A DNA stretch of 64,000 bases from Alphaproteobacteria bacterium 32-64-14 (GTDB lineage: Bacteria > Pseudomonadota > Alphaproteobacteria > Caulobacterales > Hyphomonadaceae). The notes beneath the pieces were generated by a model. That model did not search any database, was not told where the DNA came from, and saw nothing but the letters and a program-made list of their open reading frames with translations. The DNA lies in NCBI GenBank assembly GCA_002280725.1, contig NCEM01000005.1, positions 1 to 64,000 on the forward strand, written 5' to 3'. Made by a program: the position numbers and the translations under genes. Shown one piece after another: positions 24,107 to 31,519 of this stretch. Numbering within the stretch: the stretch's first letter is position 1; the number at the start of each line of letters is the position of its first letter.

Positions 24107-25369
24107 CTACTTCCCGATGCTTGCCTTGTAGTCTTCCGCCGCTTTCAGCAGGCGCACCACATTGCCGCCCCACATCTTGGCGAGGTCGGCTTCAGTATAG
24201 CCTTCCTTGAGCAGGCGCTCGGTGATTTTGGGCAGGGCGGTGATATCGCGGAAGCCGTCGAGCCCGCCGCCGCCATCCCAGTCGGCGCCGAAGCCGACAT
24301 GGTCCACGCCCACGAGTTTGATCGTGTAGAGGACTTGGCTCATGTAATCCTCGAACGTCGCGCGGTTTTCGGGGAACTGCGCGTTGAGGGCGCCGAGTTC
24401 ATCGAGATACTGCTCGTACCGCGCGCCTTCGAGCTGGCTGGCGTTGCCCCATTTCGTGCGCAGAGCGGTGAGGGCGTCGGTGCGCTCCTTGGTCTGCGGC
24501 AGCGGTTTGATGAACGAGCCGAGCGCATTCATGTGGATCACGCCGCCGCGCGCGGCGAGCTTTTTCAGCAAGGCGTCCGGCGCGTTGCGCGGGTGCTCGT
24601 TAAGATGGTCGGCGCCGTGGTGCGAGAGGATGATCGGCGTGGCTGAAAGGTCGATCATCTGTTCGATCGTCGCGTCTGAGGCGTGGCTGCCGTCGAGTAC
24701 GATGCCGAGTTCGTTGGCGCGGCGGACGTATTCCTTGCCCAGCGGGCTGAGGCCGCCCCATTTCATGCCGAGTTCGCCGGGGTTGGTTGAATCCGCCAGC
24801 TGGTTGGTGCCGTTGTGCACCGGACCGGCCATGCGCACGCCGAGCTTGTAGAAGGTGTCGAGCAGCGAGAGATCCTCGCCCAACTCGTAGGAGTTCTCGA
24901 TCGAGATGTAGACGATCTTCTTGCCTGCCGCGTTGATGCGCGCAGCGTCGGCCGATGTGAGCGCCAGCTCGAACTTGTCGGAGTGAGCGGCGGCCATCTT
25001 GTGGATCGCGAGCGCGCGCAGCAGGGCCGTGTCGCGGATGGTGCGATAGCCTTCCGGCGTCAGCGGGCCCTGGCCCATGTAGATGACCCAGAAGCCGCCA
25101 TCGAGGCCGCCTTCAACCATCCTGGGATAATCGACCTGCGTGCCGTCCCGCCCGACGTCATGGCGTTCCATGATGTTGTAGCCGCGCACGGTGTCGAAGA
25201 AAGCGGGGGTATCGAGGTGGGTGTCGAGCGTCATCAGGCGCTGGTGAATCGCCCAAGCCTCAGCCGAAACGCCGTGGGGCGCAGACGGTGCGACCGTCGT
25301 GGTGCAGGCCGCAAGGGCGAACCCGGAGGCGGCCACGGCGAGCGCGTGACGGAAAGCTGAACGGGTCAT
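24107..25369 (-). CDS. M19 membrane dipeptidase lipoprotein
   Basis: A 420-residue renal-dipeptidase-like (M19) enzyme. ATG 25369 yields a lipoprotein signal MTRSAFRHALAVAASGFALA followed by AC (lipobox LAAC, Cys22). Family motifs: LDTHLDTP (zinc-binding HxD, about 47-54), NSYELGEDLSLLDTFYKLGV with the bridging glutamate, VLDGSHASDATIEQMI, IILSHHGADHLNEHPRN (zinc histidine), and HVGFGADWDGGGGLDGF near the end. It hydrolyses dipeptides, often with a D-residue at the second position, in the periplasm. It fits with the many other peptide hydrolases of this window. Confidence 0.93.
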   Translation of the reverse strand: MTRSAFRHALAVAASGFALAACTTTVAPSAPHGVSAEAWAIHQRLMTLDTHLDTPAFFDTVRGYNIMERHDVGRDGTQVDYPRMVEGGLDGGFWVIYMGQGPLTPEGYRTIRDTALLRALAIHKMAAAHSDKFELALTSADAARINAAGKKIVYISIENSYELGEDLSLLDTFYKLGVRMAGPVHNGTNQLADSTNPGELGMKWGGLSPLGKEYVRRANELGIVLDGSHASDATIEQMIDLSATPIILSHHGADHLNEHPRNAPDALLKKLAARGGVIHMNALGSFIKPLPQTKERTDALTALRTKWGNASQLEGARYEQYLDELGALNAQFPENRATFEDYMSQVLYTIKLVGVDHVGFGADWDGGGGLDGFRDITALPKITERLLKEGYTEADLAKMWGGNVVRLLKAAEDYKASIGK

Positions 25370-25592
25370 GGCTGTCTCTGCGAGTTGAAGTTTGGGCGGC
25401 GTTGCGCTTCTGCCACCATGCATTTTGCTGCAAACACCTCAAGGCGTTGCGTAATCTGCCTATGGATGACGGGAGAGATGCTCGCGCGGCGAGGGTTCAC
25501 CCATTTGTCATCGCCAAGAAAAGTGTAGCTATAGAGCGGGTCTCGATCCGGTCGGAATCGGGCCGCAGGGGTCAATACTTAGGGAGCTAAGC

Positions 25593-26276
25593 ATGTTAAA
25601 GTGGGGCATCGGCGTCGCGACGGCGGCGCTGGCGACAATGGCTGTCGGCGGGGAAGCGCAGGCGCAGACGGGTTACTTCTCGGTCGGCACCGGCTGGACG
25701 TTCCTCGACAACGCGGACACGCGGATCGAGAACGGAATCTCGGCCAACAACGACATCAACATGACGTTCGAGACGGACGACAACATCAACGGCCGCGCCG
25801 CGATCGGGAGCGATCTTGGCTTTCTGCGCGTCGAGGTTGAAGTCGGGATGGCGTCAATGGACGTCAACTCGTACGACTCGCGCAATCCGCCGAACATCAG
25901 CCGCACGGCCGATGGCACGATCGGCCTCTACACCGCGATGGCCAACGCATTCTGGGACGTCGATGCCGGCATGGGCGGCGTGACGCCGTTCTTCGGCATT
26001 GGTATCGGCGCCGTTCAGGCCGAGCTGGAAATGTCCGGCCCGCGTCCGACCGCGCCGAACGGCCCGGTGGTCAGCCTGATCGACAACGACCAGGTGAACC
26101 TTGGCTGGCAGATCATGGGCGGCGTTTCGATGCCGCTGTTCGGCAACACGCAGCTGACGGCGCAGTACCGCTTCTTTGACGCCGGCACGATGGACACGGT
26201 CGATACGCTCGGCCGCGCAACGGGCGTCGAGATCAAGGGCAGCAGCCTGGACGTCGGCATCCGCGTGCCGTTCTAA
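25593..26276 (+). CDS. Outer-membrane beta-barrel protein (OmpA-like porin fold)
   Basis: A 227-residue protein with signal peptide (cleavage near AQAQ) and a mature part of alternating strands: TGYFSVGTGWTFLDNADTRI, AAIGSDLGFLRVEVEVGM, TPFFGIGIGAVQAELEM, GGVSMPLFGNTQLTAQYRFF, ending SLDVGIRVPF with terminal phenylalanine. This is the eight-stranded outer-membrane barrel seen in P44/Msp2- and OmpA-like proteins. It may give structural stability or small-pore permeability. The start follows GGGAGCTAAGC. A strong terminator lies 24 bp downstream. Confidence 0.85.
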   Translation: MLKWGIGVATAALATMAVGGEAQAQTGYFSVGTGWTFLDNADTRIENGISANNDINMTFETDDNINGRAAIGSDLGFLRVEVEVGMASMDVNSYDSRNPPNISRTADGTIGLYTAMANAFWDVDAGMGGVTPFFGIGIGAVQAELEMSGPRPTAPNGPVVSLIDNDQVNLGWQIMGGVSMPLFGNTQLTAQYRFFDAGTMDTVDTLGRATGVEIKGSSLDVGIRVPF

Positions 26277-26300
26277 GGCTGGCTGAAGTTCGAAAATCGA

Positions 26301-26338
26301 AGGGCGCGTGGCCACCCGGCTGCGCGCCCTTTGCTTTT
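26301..26338 (+). terminator. Rho-independent terminator of the barrel gene
   Basis: AGGGCGCG (26301-26308) pairs with CGCGCCCT (26323-26330) around a 14-base loop; TTGCTTTT follows. Confidence 0.85.
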
Positions 26339-26414
26339 GCGTTTGTCCCGAGCTGCCTGTTTCCGAAGGCGATGCCGCCTGCCGCATGATCACACATGCG
26401 TTTCAGCTGTAGTT

Positions 26415-26435
26415 TGCAAATGAGAATGGGTTGCA
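26415..26435 (+). promoter_or_regulatory. Candidate Fur box upstream of the PepSY-ApbE cluster
   Basis: TGCAA-N11-TTGCA with the interior ATGAGAATGGG, within an A/T-rich patch in otherwise GC-rich DNA. It resembles alphaproteobacterial Fur-type sites (TGCAAATGAGAAT half). It lies about 100 bp upstream of the PepSY protein start. Inference: iron-repressed expression of the cluster. Confidence 0.6.
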
Positions 26436-26537
26436 ATTAGAAATCCCCTGTCGTAACGCTCGCCTCAAGAAGGGGCCCGCTGTTGGGGCCGGGGAACATG
26501 ATGCGCGCCGGTTCCGGTCCGCACGGCAGGGAACTGG

Positions 26538-27242
26538 ATGGCCGAGGGGTCGGACATAAGCGCAGCCGCGTCGGAAGACGTGGAAAAGCTGAAGGCAGAG
26601 AAAGCCGCCAAGAAGGCCCACAAGGCCAAGGTGCGCCGGCTGTTCTGGATGACGCAGGCGCGCGTGTGGCACTGGATCACCGGCGCCGCGACGCTGATCG
26701 GCATGCTGCTGTTTGCGTTCACGGGCATCACGCTGAATCACGCAGGGCAGATCGAGGGCAAGCCCGCCATCGTCGAGAAGACGGCGGTGCTGCCGGCCGG
26801 GATTCTGGTGCAGCTTGGCGAGGCGCCGGCGGAAGGCGAGACGGCGATCCTGCCGAAGCCGGTGTCCGACTGGCTCGAGAAAGAGCTGGGCGCGCCCGTG
26901 TCGCGCAAGACCGGCGAGTGGTCGGAGGCGGAAGTCTATGTCGGCATGCCCAAGCCGGGCGGGGACGCATGGCTGTCAATCGACCGCGAGACGGGCGACG
27001 TGATTTTCGAGAACACGGATCGCGGGGCGATCTCGTGGCTGAACGATCTTCACAAAGGCAGGAACACGGGCCCGGTGTGGTTCTGGTTCCTAGACATTTT
27101 TTCGGTTGCGGCCATCCTGTTCTGCATCACTGGACTGGTGCTGCTGTGGATGCACGCGCCGCGCCGGCCGCCGACATGGTTCATCGTCGGCGCGGGTCTG
27201 ATCGTTCCGGCGCTGATCGCCGTTTTCCTCGTTCATGTGTAA
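26538..27242 (+). CDS. PepSY-associated transmembrane protein
   Basis: A 234-residue inner-membrane protein of the PepSY-associated TM type. A lysine-rich cytoplasmic N-terminus (about 1-34) is followed by helix 1 (about 45-68, WHWITGAATLIGMLLFAFTG), a periplasmic PepSY-like domain (about 75-165, with AWLSIDRETGDVIF), then helices at about 178-202 and 210-232. Histidines flank the helices (WHW, LNHA, NDLHKG, WMHA, HV), suitable for heme binding. Related proteins are encoded with siderophore receptors and are thought to pass electrons across the membrane for iron reduction. It starts an apparent operon with DUF2271 and DUF4198 genes (gaps 12 and 25 bp). Confidence 0.85.
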   Translation: MAEGSDISAAASEDVEKLKAEKAAKKAHKAKVRRLFWMTQARVWHWITGAATLIGMLLFAFTGITLNHAGQIEGKPAIVEKTAVLPAGILVQLGEAPAEGETAILPKPVSDWLEKELGAPVSRKTGEWSEAEVYVGMPKPGGDAWLSIDRETGDVIFENTDRGAISWLNDLHKGRNTGPVWFWFLDIFSVAAILFCITGLVLLWMHAPRRPPTWFIVGAGLIVPALIAVFLVHV

Positions 27243-27254
27243 GGTGAGGCGCCT

Positions 27255-27767
27255 ATGCGCAATGTTGTGATGCTTGCGGTTCCGGTGGTGATGGCGGGTG
27301 CGGCGCATGCCGGCACGCTGGAGCTGACGGTGGAAATTCCGAAGCTCAACGTGGCCGAGTATCATCGCCCGTATGTGGCGATCTGGATCGAGGATGCGTC
27401 CGGCAAGGTCGCGGCCAACCTGTCGGTCTGGTACGACATCAAGTTGAAGGATCAGGAAGGCGAGAAGTGGCTGAAGGATATCCGCCAGTGGTGGCGGCGT
27501 ACCGGCCGCGAGTTGAACCTTCCGGTCGATGGCGTGTCGAGCCCGACCAAGCCGCCGGGCAAGAATACCGTGAAGTTCGACACGGGCGCTGGTCCGATCG
27601 CGACCCTGCCGGCGGGCGAATACAAGATCATCGTCGAAGCCAGCCGCGAAGTTGGCGGCAAGGAACTCGTCGAGATCCCGTTCAAATGGGCCCCGGGCGC
27701 TGAAGCGACGGGCACAGCCAGCGGCAAGGCCGAGCTCGGCGCCGTCACGCTCAAACTGACCAAGTAA
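27255..27767 (+). CDS. DUF2271 periplasmic protein, predicted FMN carrier
   Basis: A 170-residue exported protein (signal peptide MRNVVMLAVPVVMAGAAHA). It fits DUF2271: LELTVEIPKLNVAEYHRPYV, AIWIEDASGKVAANLSVWY, KWLKDIRQWWRR, and GEYKIIVEASREVGGKELVE. Residues 92-98 read DGVSSPT followed by KPPG; this resembles the ApbE flavinylation motif (D-x-x-S/T-G-A-T) with Thr98 as the expected FMN acceptor. DUF2271 proteins have been linked to ApbE-type flavinylation; the assignment here is inference from motif and neighbours. Likely a periplasmic redox carrier between the PepSY protein and a ferric substrate. Confidence 0.82.
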   Translation: MRNVVMLAVPVVMAGAAHAGTLELTVEIPKLNVAEYHRPYVAIWIEDASGKVAANLSVWYDIKLKDQEGEKWLKDIRQWWRRTGRELNLPVDGVSSPTKPPGKNTVKFDTGAGPIATLPAGEYKIIVEASREVGGKELVEIPFKWAPGAEATGTASGKAELGAVTLKLTK

Positions 27768-27792
27768 TCCGCACCTTTCGGGAGAGAGACCG

Positions 27793-28602
27793 ATGAAGAA
27801 CCTTGCCAAGAAACTGATCATCGCCGCCGCCGTTGCGTCGCTGACTGCCGGCGCCGCCCACGCCCACCGCGCGTGGATCCTGCCGTCGGCCACGGTCGTC
27901 TCGGGCGACAATGCCTGGGTGACGATCGATGGAGCCGTGTCGAACAACCTGTTCTTCCCGGATCACCGCCCGATGCAGATCGAGTCGATCAGCATCACCG
28001 CGCCGGATGGCACGCCGGTGAAGCCTGCGAACGCCACGGTCGGCCAGTACCGCACCACGTTCGACCTGCAGCTTCTGCAGAAGGGCACCTACCGCATCGC
28101 GCAGGCCAATAGCGGCCTCAACGCCTCGTGGAAGGAAGGCGCGGAGACGAAGCGCTGGCGCGGCACGATGGACGAATACGTCGCCCAGGGCATCGACAAG
28201 AAGCCGGGTGTTGAACTCACGCTGTCGAGCCGCCGCGTCGAGACGTTCGTCACCAATGGCGCGCCGAGCGCGCTCAAGCCGACGGGCAAGGGCCTTGAGC
28301 TGATCGCCGTCACGCACCCGAACGACCTCTACTCGGGCGAGGAAATCACCTTCAAGCTGGTGGATGGCGGCAAGCCGGCCGCGAACGTCGAAGTGACGCT
28401 CATCCAGGGCGGCGACCGCTATCGCGCGGAAGCGGGTGAACTGGTGCTGAAGTCAGCCGCGGACGGCACGATCAAGCTGACGCTGGAAAACGCCGGCATG
28501 TACTGGCTGGAAGCCGAAGCGCGCGGCACGGCCTCGATGGAAGGCAAGACGGTCAACTCGATGTCGACCTATGTGGCTGTCCTCGAAGTCCTGCCGGGCT
28601 GA
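27793..28602 (+). CDS. DUF4198 periplasmic protein
   Basis: A 269-residue exported protein, signal peptide ending near GAAHA, mature start HRAWILPSATVVSGDNAWVT, the classic N-terminus of DUF4198 with a histidine directly after the cleavage site. The C-terminal half (VTHPNDLYSGEEITFKLVDG, then KPAANVEVTLIQGGDRYRAE and MYWLEAEARG) is an Ig-like/carboxypeptidase-regulatory-like beta sandwich. DUF4198 proteins accompany TonB receptors and metal uptake genes and may bind metal through the terminal histidine. Good Shine-Dalgarno GGGAGAGAG. It closes the first part of the operon; a strong terminator follows. Confidence 0.88.
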   Translation: MKNLAKKLIIAAAVASLTAGAAHAHRAWILPSATVVSGDNAWVTIDGAVSNNLFFPDHRPMQIESISITAPDGTPVKPANATVGQYRTTFDLQLLQKGTYRIAQANSGLNASWKEGAETKRWRGTMDEYVAQGIDKKPGVELTLSSRRVETFVTNGAPSALKPTGKGLELIAVTHPNDLYSGEEITFKLVDGGKPAANVEVTLIQGGDRYRAEAGELVLKSAADGTIKLTLENAGMYWLEAEARGTASMEGKTVNSMSTYVAVLEVLPG

Positions 28603-28629
28603 TTGATCGCTTTACTGCGAATAGTCCGG

Positions 28630-28660
28630 AAGGCCCTGCGGTTCGCCGCGGGGCCTTTTG
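28630..28660 (+). terminator. Rho-independent terminator after the DUF4198 gene
   Basis: AAGGCCCTGCGG (28630-28641), TTCG loop, CCGCGGGGCCTT (28646-28657) then TT. A 12-bp stem with one G-U and a stable tetraloop. It lies between the DUF4198 gene and apbE, so apbE may need read-through or its own promoter. Confidence 0.85.
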
Positions 28661-28697
28661 CTTGCGTGAAGCAGTTTCACCTGACAGCTAGGATGGC

Positions 28698-29753
28698 ATG
28701 ACCGACGTGCGCCTCCTTATTCCGCAGGGCATGAAGCCCGCTGACGTGCGCGCTTCTCGCATCGACGCGCCTGTGCGGCGATTGTCTGGCGCGACGATGG
28801 GGACGGGCTGGTCGCTGTCGTTCGCGGCGGAGGAAGATGTTGCGAACACCCATGTCATCGCAGCGCTGGACGAGACGTTCGCGCTGGTGATCCGCCAGAT
28901 GAGCGGATGGGAGCCGCAATCCGATCTCTGCCAGTTCAATCGTGCGGCGCCGGGATGGCGTGAGCTGCAGCCGGAGTTCTTCCACGTGCTGGCGCGCGCG
29001 CTGGAGATCGCGGCGCTGACGGAGGGGGCGTACGATCCGGCGCTGGGAGCTGTGGTAGATCGCCTGGGGTTTGGACCAACACCGCTTGTCATCCCGGAAG
29101 CGCGCAGCGCTATCCGGGACCCATCGGGCCAGCACGACAGCCTCGCGATGGATCCCGGCTCTCCGCTTCGCTTCGGCCGGGATGACACGCGGTGGCGCGA
29201 TGTCCAACTCGATGCCGCGAACCTCCGCGCCTATCAGCCGGGCGGTGTCGCGCTGGATCTGTCGTCGATCGCCAAGGGATACGCGGTCGATCTCTGTGCG
29301 GAGCGGTTGCGCGGGTTGGGCGTGCCGTCCGTCCTGATGGAGATCGGCGGCGAGTTCGTGGGGCAGGGCGTGAAGCCCGATGCGCAGCCATGGTGGGTGG
29401 CGCTGGAGCTGGCCGAGACCGCGCCTGCGCCCGGCGAGCCGCCGGGGACGGATGTGGCGCTGGTGAATCTTTCCGTGGCGACGTCTGGCGATTTTGTGCG
29501 GCGGCGCGAGGGCGTCTCGCATCTGCTGTATGGGCGCACGGGTGAGGCGCTGAGCGGAGAGCTGTCGGGCGTTGCGGTGATGCATGCGCGGTGCATGGAC
29601 GCGGATGGCTGGGCGACTGCGCTGTTTGCGCTTGGGCTCAGCGAAGGGCTGGCGGTGGCGGAGGGGCAAGGGCTTGCCGCGGTGTTCGCGCAGCGCACTG
29701 CGGATGGCGCGCGGACGCACCTGACGGCGGCGGCTCAGGCGATGACCGGCTAG
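28698..29753 (+). CDS. apbE: FAD:protein FMN transferase (ApbE) with an in-frame repeat insertion
   Basis: A 351-residue ApbE-family enzyme that attaches FMN from FAD to a Thr/Ser of target proteins. Family blocks: SGATMGTGWSLSF (about 31-43), GAYDPALGAVVDRLGFG, GVALDLSSIAKGYAVDLCAE (about 184-203) and the metal-binding CMDADGWATALFALG (about 299-313). No signal peptide or lipobox is seen, which is odd if the target is periplasmic. Residues about 130-163 (VIPEARSAIRDP ... RFGRDDT) come from a palindromic intergenic-type repeat that has entered the reading frame without breaking it. The neighbouring DUF2271 protein is the likely substrate. Confidence 0.9.
   Translation: MTDVRLLIPQGMKPADVRASRIDAPVRRLSGATMGTGWSLSFAAEEDVANTHVIAALDETFALVIRQMSGWEPQSDLCQFNRAAPGWRELQPEFFHVLARALEIAALTEGAYDPALGAVVDRLGFGPTPLVIPEARSAIRDPSGQHDSLAMDPGSPLRFGRDDTRWRDVQLDAANLRAYQPGGVALDLSSIAKGYAVDLCAERLRGLGVPSVLMEIGGEFVGQGVKPDAQPWWVALELAETAPAPGEPPGTDVALVNLSVATSGDFVRRREGVSHLLYGRTGEALSGELSGVAVMHARCMDADGWATALFALGLSEGLAVAEGQGLAAVFAQRTADGARTHLTAAAQAMTG
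29087..29187. repeat. Palindromic dispersed repeat inside apbE
   Basis: Ends are perfect 11-bp inverted repeats: TGTCATCCCGG (29087-29097) and CCGGGATGACA (29177-29187). The interior has AAGCGCGCAGCGCTATCCGG and CGGCTCTCCGCTTCGCTTCG style secondary arms. This looks like the GTCATCCCGG...CCGGGATGAC element common between genes in alphaproteobacteria. Here it is translated in frame. Confidence 0.85.
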
Positions 29754-29774
29754 CCGTTTCGCCAAAAGAAAAGA

Positions 29775-29800
29775 CGCGCTTCGATGAAGCGCGCCTTCCC
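29775..29800 (+). terminator. Probable terminator of apbE
   Basis: CGCGCTTC-GAT-GAAGCGCG (29775-29793) followed by CCTTCCC. Good stem, weak T-run. Confidence 0.6.
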
Positions 29801-30020
29801 AGTACTCTACGCTTTTTACTCTACACAGCCGATGAGACTCGAATCGGCCAACTCCACTTACGCATACGCCGCTGGCCGATGGGAGGCGGCAAATGCAGCA
29901 GATGCTGCAATGCGCCGGCGGCGAGACAACGCGGCCTGAACTCAACGTTACGCTACGCTACAAAACAAACGGGCGCGGAGATCGAAGCGAACTCAACGCG
30001 CCCTTTGTCGGGTCATACGT

Positions 30021-30040
30021 GCCTCTCCTTAGGGAGAGGC
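30021..30040. repeat. Hairpin GCCTCTCC-TTAG-GGAGAGGC
   Basis: Perfect 8-bp stem with 4-base loop, 56 bp from the phasin stop codon on the opposite strand. It may end phasin transcription; no T-run on that strand. Similar CCTCTCC...GGAGAGG repeats occur dispersed in alphaproteobacteria. Confidence 0.6.
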
Positions 30041-30095
30041 GAGCTGCCGGATCCGGGGGAGGGGGTCCGAATCCGGCGCTCAAGCGAAGAAAACC

Positions 30096-30524
30096 TTAGG
30101 CGGCTTTCTTGGCGGCCTTGACAGCCTTGGTCGTGGCTTCAGTGGCTTCTTCGACAGCCTTCGGGGCCAGAGCGACAACCGTGTCGATCATCTGGGTCTG
30201 GGCTTTTTTCGCGACTTCGGCGTAGGCCATCAGGCGGGCCGGGATGTCCTGCATCGTGGCCTGGGCCAGTTCGCCGGCTTTCTTGGCGTAGGCCGTCGGC
30301 TGCGTTTCGGCAGTCATCAGCGTGGTCGCGTCCTTGGCGGCATCGCGCATCCAGGCGGTGGTCAGCTCAACGTTCTTGTTGAGGGCTTCCACGGCGACTT
30401 CGCGATACTTGGCTTGCATGTCGGTGAAGGCTTTGAGCGGCGTCGCGTTGGCGAAATCCGGCATCATTTTCGAGAATTGTTCGAAGCTCTTGTTGAAGTC
30501 GAACATGTCGGTCATCGGGTTCAT
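30096..30524 (-). CDS. Phasin family protein
   Basis: A 142-residue phasin (phasin_2 type): MNPMTDMFDFNKSFEQFSKM, then ALNKNVELTTAWMRDAAKDA and an alanine/lysine-rich helical C-terminus (AVEEATEATTKAVKAAKKAA) like other PHB-granule proteins. ATG 30524 is preferred because AGGAG lies seven bases upstream. Phasins coat polyhydroxybutyrate granules and control their size and number. Upstream (30571-30637) are three TGCCGCA/TGCG-type repeats that could bind the PhaR repressor encoded at 34455. phaC lies two genes away on the same strand. Confidence 0.9.
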   Translation of the reverse strand: MNPMTDMFDFNKSFEQFSKMMPDFANATPLKAFTDMQAKYREVAVEALNKNVELTTAWMRDAAKDATTLMTAETQPTAYAKKAGELAQATMQDIPARLMAYAEVAKKAQTQMIDTVVALAPKAVEEATEATTKAVKAAKKAA

Positions 30525-30570
30525 GGGGGGGTCTCCTGAGGGTGGTCCGAACTCTGTGAGAACCATCTAA

Positions 30571-30637
30571 TGCCGCAGTGCGGCAAAGGCAAGTTCGAAA
30601 TTGCCGCAGGTGCGAAAAATATTCCGCGAGTGCGAAG
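30571..30637 (-). promoter_or_regulatory. Three repeated CCGCAG-TGCG motifs, candidate PhaR operators
   Basis: TGCCGCAGTGCGGCA (30571-30585) is a perfect palindrome; TTGCCGCAGGTGCGAAA (30601-30617) and ATTCCGCGAGTGCGAAG (30621-30637) are degenerate copies. They sit 46-113 bp upstream of the phasin start. PhaR of related bacteria binds TGC-rich dyads at phasin promoters, so these are plausible operators. Confidence 0.5.
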
Positions 30638-30643
30638 GGAGCG

Positions 30644-31504
30644 TTAGGCTGACGTTAGGGAATTAACCGGGTTTCGCGTTGCAAGCGCTGCAAATCCCAA
30701 GACCCAGCCGATTACGAAGCTGAGTCCATAACCGCCGAGCGGCACGGGGTAGGCGCCGAGCAGCGGCGCAATGGCGGTGGCGGCGAAGTAGCCGGAGAGG
30801 GCCAGCGCCTTCCAGCGGAGGTCGGCCGAGCGCCAGAGCAGGAGTGGGCTCAGAACGGCGACCACCAGCGACACGGCGAGTCCGTAGCCGAGGACAGCGG
30901 ACTGGCTGAAGGCGAGGCCGAAGATGCCCTCGACATGGGGCACGGGCAGGAGCGGATCGGGCTGCATCACGCAGTAGGCGATCAGGCCTGCGCCGATGAG
31001 GAGGGCTGCGAGCGCGCCTGCCATCCGGAAGGCGAAGCCGAAGAGGACGACGCTGGCGCTGACGAAACCGGCGAGCTGGGAGACGTCGGGCTGGTGCGCG
31101 ATGACGCCGCCCATGACGAGAAAGCAGGGAATGGCGAGCCACCTGCGACCTGGCGTGAACACGGCGATCGCAAGCGGCAGGACGAGAGCAGCGGCGTTCA
31201 GCTGTATCGGGCCGCCGCCCACCCAGCGGGAGACGCCTTCCTGTTCCGGGCCCCAGATGCTGAGGACGATCACGAGAACGGCGAGGAGCGTGACAGGAAA
31301 GCCGAGCCATCCGCGCGACGCGGTGACGACGCCGATGATGGCGGCAACGACCCACATGACCGGATTGCGGACCCAGGTGTCGAGCGGGATGCCGGCCTGC
31401 GCCATGACCGCAGCGCCCACGATGATGGCGACGAGCGAGCTGGCGCTGAACGCCCAGATGGACGGGCGGTGAGACCCGTCGTCCGGCTGGCGGCCTTGCG
31501 GCAT
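30644..31504 (-). CDS. Polytopic membrane protein, FtsW-like pattern
   Basis: A 286-residue membrane protein with about eight or nine helices. The segment DGVSRW-like EGVSRWVGGGPIQLNAAALV recalls the short extracytoplasmic loop of FtsW/RodA proteins (RWI...GPLxLQPSE), and similar short proteins with RW(V/L)xxGPxxLxAxxLVLP exist as hypotheticals. It is shorter than FtsW and lacks clear catalytic residues, so polymerase function is doubtful. An upstream TTG (31516) is possible; ATG 31504 is used. It follows phaC by 15 bp on the same strand. Confidence 0.6.
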   Translation of the reverse strand: MPQGRQPDDGSHRPSIWAFSASSLVAIIVGAAVMAQAGIPLDTWVRNPVMWVVAAIIGVVTASRGWLGFPVTLLAVLVIVLSIWGPEQEGVSRWVGGGPIQLNAAALVLPLAIAVFTPGRRWLAIPCFLVMGGVIAHQPDVSQLAGFVSASVVLFGFAFRMAGALAALLIGAGLIAYCVMQPDPLLPVPHVEGIFGLAFSQSAVLGYGLAVSLVVAVLSPLLLWRSADLRWKALALSGYFAATAIAPLLGAYPVPLGGYGLSFVIGWVLGFAALATRNPVNSLTSA

Positions 31505-31519
31505 GAACTGCGTCAAACG

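Larger units (their letters stand above)
29754..30095. other. Gene-poor interval of about 340 bp with hairpins
   Basis: Between convergent apbE and phasin genes. It holds the terminator at 29775-29793 and a hairpin at 30021-30040. In the middle, two GAACTCAACG(T/C) copies (29938 and 29989) flank GCGGAGATCGAAGC. Short open frames show no coding character that I trust. Confidence 0.5.

Noticed and set aside
29820..30010. Possible tRNA or small RNA between apbE and phasin
   Set aside because: No cloverleaf or conserved T-loop could be built; only simple hairpins are present.
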